From Alphaproteobacteria bacterium (GTDB taxonomy: Bacteria; Pseudomonadota; Alphaproteobacteria; Paracaedibacterales; JAKBAR01), in NCBI GenBank assembly GCA_019745755.1, contig JAIESS010000123.1, positions 1 to 7,767 of the forward strand: 7,767 nt of DNA, read 5' to 3'. The notes beneath the pieces were generated by a model, which saw nothing but the letters and a program-made list of their open reading frames with translations, made no database searches and was not told where the DNA came from. The position numbers and the translations under genes are program-made. How positions within the stretch are numbered: position 1 is the stretch's first letter; each line of letters opens with the position of its first letter. Positions 5,530-7,767 of the stretch are shown piece after piece.

Positions 5530-6762
5530 CTAAAGTTCAGTCTCTTTTTTGCTGCTAGCCTTAGGAATCATCATAAGGAGAAGAAGGGCGCCGGTGCCCA
5601 CACAACCACTGGCAAGGAATGTGCCGCCAAAGCTAAAATGCTGTGCAATATTGCCTGCGGCTGTTCCTGCTACAATAATAGCAATGGCACTGATCAAATA
5701 GAAAAAGCCGAAAGCGGTCCCCCGAAGGTCTGCTGGCACTGTTTGATCCACAAGGGTAAGGAAAATATTTTGGCTAATACCCATCTGAATACCCCAAATG
5801 CCAACGCCACCAAGCATCACCCAAATGTTGGGGGCAAAGGCAAGGACAAAGTCCGCGACAATGAGGGTAAAAAAACCAACTTGAAGCAAGCTATAACGGT
5901 TTAAGCGATCAGCAAGCCGTCCAATAGGGTAGGAGGTAAGAGAGTATGTGAGGTTATAAATCAATAAAATGGCCGGAATATACATGCTCGACATGCCAAA
6001 AGTATGATCTGCATGGAGACTCAAAAAAGCCTCTGTAGGGCGCGCTAGCATAAATGCCGCCACAACAATCATGAGGCACCAATAATGTTTACCAAGGCGC
6101 TTTAAATCGCTTAAGCGAATGGGGTGACGCTTAGGCTTAACGACATTAATTTCTTCCTCAATTTCATCGGGTAAAGGCGCCGGTTTAGGATCTTTAACAG
6201 CCACAGCAAGGATAATAAGTGCAGCAAGGGCGGGAATAGTGGCCAGCCAAAATACTTGGTGAAAATTATTAGCGGTCCACCACATAAGACATATGCCAAG
6301 AATACCTCCCGCAAAGGATCCTGCTGTTCCAAGGGTTTGGCGTACACCAAAACATTCACCCTTAATATCCGCTGGTGCAAGATCAGCAACCATGGCATCG
6401 CGGGGTGTTCCTTGAATACCATTACCAAAGCGGTCCAAGAACCGTGCGGAGAAAACCCCAACAAAGCTATCAGATATGGCAAGAAGAGGCCTTGCAAGGG
6501 TGACAAGGGCATATCCAAGAATCATAATAGATTTACGACGCCTCAAATAGTCACTGACAACACCGGATACAAGTTTTGTGGCTTGGGCTCCAGCTTCAAC
6601 GGCACCTTCCAAAAAACCAATCCACCCTGTACCAACACCTAAAATGGATTTAAGATAAACAGCAGACAAACTGAACACAAGAACAGATGAAATATTGAGC
6701 AAAAACTGCACAATGCCAATGGCGAAAATAGCCGGTGGAACACTGGATTTTTTATTTTTCAT
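5530..6762 (-). CDS. MFS transporter of unknown substrate (DRxGKGIRxxPRDA-type subfamily)
   Basis: Inner-membrane 12-helix MFS protein of 410 residues. Motif A appears as SGVVSDYLRRRKSIMILG (66-83) and again, degenerate, as YPIGRLADRLNRYS (278-291) in the second half, which supports a full two-bundle protein. The subfamily stretch is RFLDRFGNGIQGTPRDAMVADLAP (107-130), followed by the DLRGTAFGFFYLISAIAIIVAGTAAG block (345-370). The central cytoplasmic loop (about 190-222) is charged and acidic, then basic. The subfamily normally reads DRxGKGIRxxPRDA; here the Lys and Arg are N114 and Q117. Related proteins are usually annotated only as MFS transporters, with no fixed substrate. ATG 6762 lacks a clear Shine-Dalgarno but gives a short basic N-terminus before helix 1. 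It converges on terC with only 18 bases between stops and no terminator hairpin, and it is divergent from hbdH. Confidence 0.88.
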   Translation of the reverse strand: MKNKKSSVPPAIFAIGIVQFLLNISSVLVFSLSAVYLKSILGVGTGWIGFLEGAVEAGAQATKLVSGVVSDYLRRRKSIMILGYALVTLARPLLAISDSFVGVFSARFLDRFGNGIQGTPRDAMVADLAPADIKGECFGVRQTLGTAGSFAGGILGICLMWWTANNFHQVFWLATIPALAALIILAVAVKDPKPAPLPDEIEEEINVVKPKRHPIRLSDLKRLGKHYWCLMIVVAAFMLARPTEAFLSLHADHTFGMSSMYIPAILLIYNLTYSLTSYPIGRLADRLNRYSLLQVGFFTLIVADFVLAFAPNIWVMLGGVGIWGIQMGISQNIFLTLVDQTVPADLRGTAFGFFYLISAIAIIVAGTAAGNIAQHFSFGGTFLASGCVGTGALLLLMMIPKASSKKETEL

Positions 6763-6875
6763 ATTTTTTGAGATCGCATTAAATAAATATTAATTAGGAT
6801 GCTATATCATTCACACTATAGGGAGATATTTCAAGCGAATTATTCATAACTGTACAAAACGTAAGGGAGATAAAG
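6763..6875. promoter_or_regulatory. AT-rich divergent intergenic region between MFS gene and hbdH
   Basis: These 113 bases must carry start signals for both divergent genes. On the plus strand TTGAGA (6768-6773) lies 15 bp before TATTAA (6789-6794), a weak -35/-10 pair. TATAGG (6817-6822) is another possible -10, without a good -35. A clear Shine-Dalgarno, AAGGGAG (6863-6869), precedes the hbdH ATG and fixes that start. No palindrome or repeat stands out. Confidence 0.3.
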
Positions 6876-7661
6876 ATGGCACTCACGGGTAAAGTTGCAC
6901 TGATTACAGGGTCTACAAGTGGTATTGGGCTTAGCATTGCGCGGGAGCTTGTTAAGCATAATGTTCATGTTGTTCTCAATGGTTTTGGAAGTATGCAAGA
7001 GATTGCATCTCTTGTGACAGAGCTATCCAGTCATGGCAAAGGAAAAGCGGTTCATTGCGCAGCTGATTTGACGAAAGAAAAAGATATTGTCGAACTTATA
7101 CGTTTTACAAAGGATACGTTTGGGCAAATTGACATCCTCATTAATAATGCAGGCATGCAGCATGTGTCTCCTATTGATACCTTTCCTGTGGAGAAATGGG
7201 ATCAGATTTTGAGTCTTAATCTCACAGCAGCCTTCCACACCATGCGTCTCGTCATCCCCATTATGCGTGAAAATAAATTTGGCCGTATCATTAATATCGC
7301 GTCCACCCACGGCATTGTGGGGTCGGTAGGGAAGTCAGCATACGTTGCGTCAAAGCATGCTATTCTTGGTTTAACCAAGGTTGTTGCACTTGAAACAGCG
7401 ACAGAGAATATTACCTGTAACGCTGTATGTCCAGGGTTTGTGCTCACCCCCCTTGTGGAAGCGCAAATAAAGGATAAAATGGTGAAATCAGGACGAACCT
7501 TTGAGGAAGAATCCGAATTTTTTGTCTCCGATAAACAACCAAGTAAAAAGTTTGTTCCGGGTAATGAAATTGCGGGGGCCTGTCTTTATCTTTTGTCTGA
7601 TCATTCATCCGAAGTGCGCGGGGCCCAACTCGTCATTGACGGAGGGTGGACAATACAATAG
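6876..7661 (+). CDS. hbdH: 3-hydroxybutyrate dehydrogenase (SDR family)
   Basis: Cytoplasmic NAD-dependent short-chain dehydrogenase of 261 residues, normal for the family. It is predicted to interconvert (R)-3-hydroxybutyrate and acetoacetate (EC 1.1.1.30), the last step of poly-3-hydroxybutyrate breakdown. The cofactor loop is TGSTSGIG (11-18), NNAG is at 90-93, and the catalytic set is S143, Y156, K160 in IASTHGIVGSVGKSAYVASK. Residues that mark 3-hydroxybutyrate dehydrogenases rather than generic SDRs are Q95 after NNAGM, H145, K153 and Q197 in PLVEAQI, together with LNGFG early and GGWTIQ at the end. F188 in CPGFVLTPLVEAQI stands where the Pseudomonas fragi enzyme has Trp. AAGGGAG six bases upstream confirms ATG 6876. 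It forms a single-gene unit in this window; no PHB synthase or phasin gene is visible. Confidence 0.93.
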   Translation: MALTGKVALITGSTSGIGLSIARELVKHNVHVVLNGFGSMQEIASLVTELSSHGKGKAVHCAADLTKEKDIVELIRFTKDTFGQIDILINNAGMQHVSPIDTFPVEKWDQILSLNLTAAFHTMRLVIPIMRENKFGRIINIASTHGIVGSVGKSAYVASKHAILGLTKVVALETATENITCNAVCPGFVLTPLVEAQIKDKMVKSGRTFEEESEFFVSDKQPSKKFVPGNEIAGACLYLLSDHSSEVRGAQLVIDGGWTIQ

Positions 7662-7758
7662 GACAGGGTGTTTCTAGATATTTATTTAAATTTTTAATAA
7701 ATTATTAACCCTTGATGATTACACTAATGATAGAGTTTATCAGGGGTTGTCAATTATT

Positions 7759-7767
7759 ATGAACCAT
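7759..7767 (+). CDS. Possible start of a further gene (three codons only)
   Basis: ATG 7759 opens a frame reading Met-Asn-His at the very end of the window. CAGGGG (7741-7746) lies about 12 bases upstream, at the long end for a ribosome site. The preceding 97 bases after hbdH are AT-rich, with a 5-bp inverted repeat TGATA-GAGTT-TATCA (7728-7742) and an all-AT hairpin (7680-7702), either of which may be regulatory or chance. Nothing can be said about the product. Confidence 0.25.

Noticed and set aside
5638..6642. Plus-strand frames at 5638-5904 and 6256-6642
   Set aside because: They lie opposite the second MFS gene, encode no recognisable domain and have shadow-like composition.
7680..7702. 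Hairpin ATTTATT...AATAAAT after hbdH as a terminator
   Set aside because: The stem contains only A-T pairs, so it would be too unstable; AT-rich sequence produces such pairs by chance.
7759..7767. Met-Asn-His at the window end matching the first three residues of the efflux gene, as if a duplicate
   Set aside because: Three residues carry no information, and the upstream sequences are not alike.

Overview
This is an ordinary chromosomal stretch from a Gram-negative bacterium, most likely a low- to mid-GC alphaproteobacterium. The reasons are the alphaproteobacterial form of Uup (short segment between Walker A and the signature motif, followed by the KQEKEWLHRGVTARRKRNQGR linker), a short alphaproteobacterial-type CheZ, and a 3-hydroxybutyrate dehydrogenase of the PHB-cycle type. 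The host-associated, low-GC orders (Holosporales-like and similar) would fit, but nothing here fixes the order. No RNA gene, IS element, CRISPR array or phage gene was seen.

Layout: (1) 1-807, minus strand: N-terminal 269 codons of the ABC-F ATPase Uup, cut by the window edge. (2) 919-2079, minus: a Bcr/CflA-type drug efflux MFS protein. (3) 2080-2345: a 266-bp divergent intergenic region. It holds a good promoter for the efflux gene with a perfect palindrome in its spacer, a 19-bp palindrome and three related short repeats. (4) 2346-3599, plus: a concentrative nucleoside transporter (CNT/NupC family). (5) 3689-4447, plus: a compact cheY-cheZ operon. (6) 4558-5511, plus: a TerC/Alx-type membrane protein. 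(7) 5530-6762, minus: a second MFS transporter, convergent with terC and only 18 bp from it. (8) 6876-7661, plus: 3-hydroxybutyrate dehydrogenase. A new gene may begin at 7759.

The genes do not form one pathway. The window mixes envelope transport (two MFS exporters, a nucleoside importer, a probable metal exporter), ribosome-associated housekeeping (Uup), motility signalling (CheY and its phosphatase) and carbon-storage metabolism (HbdH). The only clear two-gene functional unit is cheY-cheZ: CheY has all phosphorylation residues, and CheZ keeps the catalytic Asp/Gln pair and ends in a peptide that resembles the CheY-binding N-terminus of FliM.

The cheY-cheZ-terC block is visibly richer in A+T than its neighbours. 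I did not find a convincing new system. The best leads are the miniature CheZ with its FliM-like tail, an unusual cation/nucleobase site in the CNT transporter, and the operator-like architecture in front of the efflux gene.
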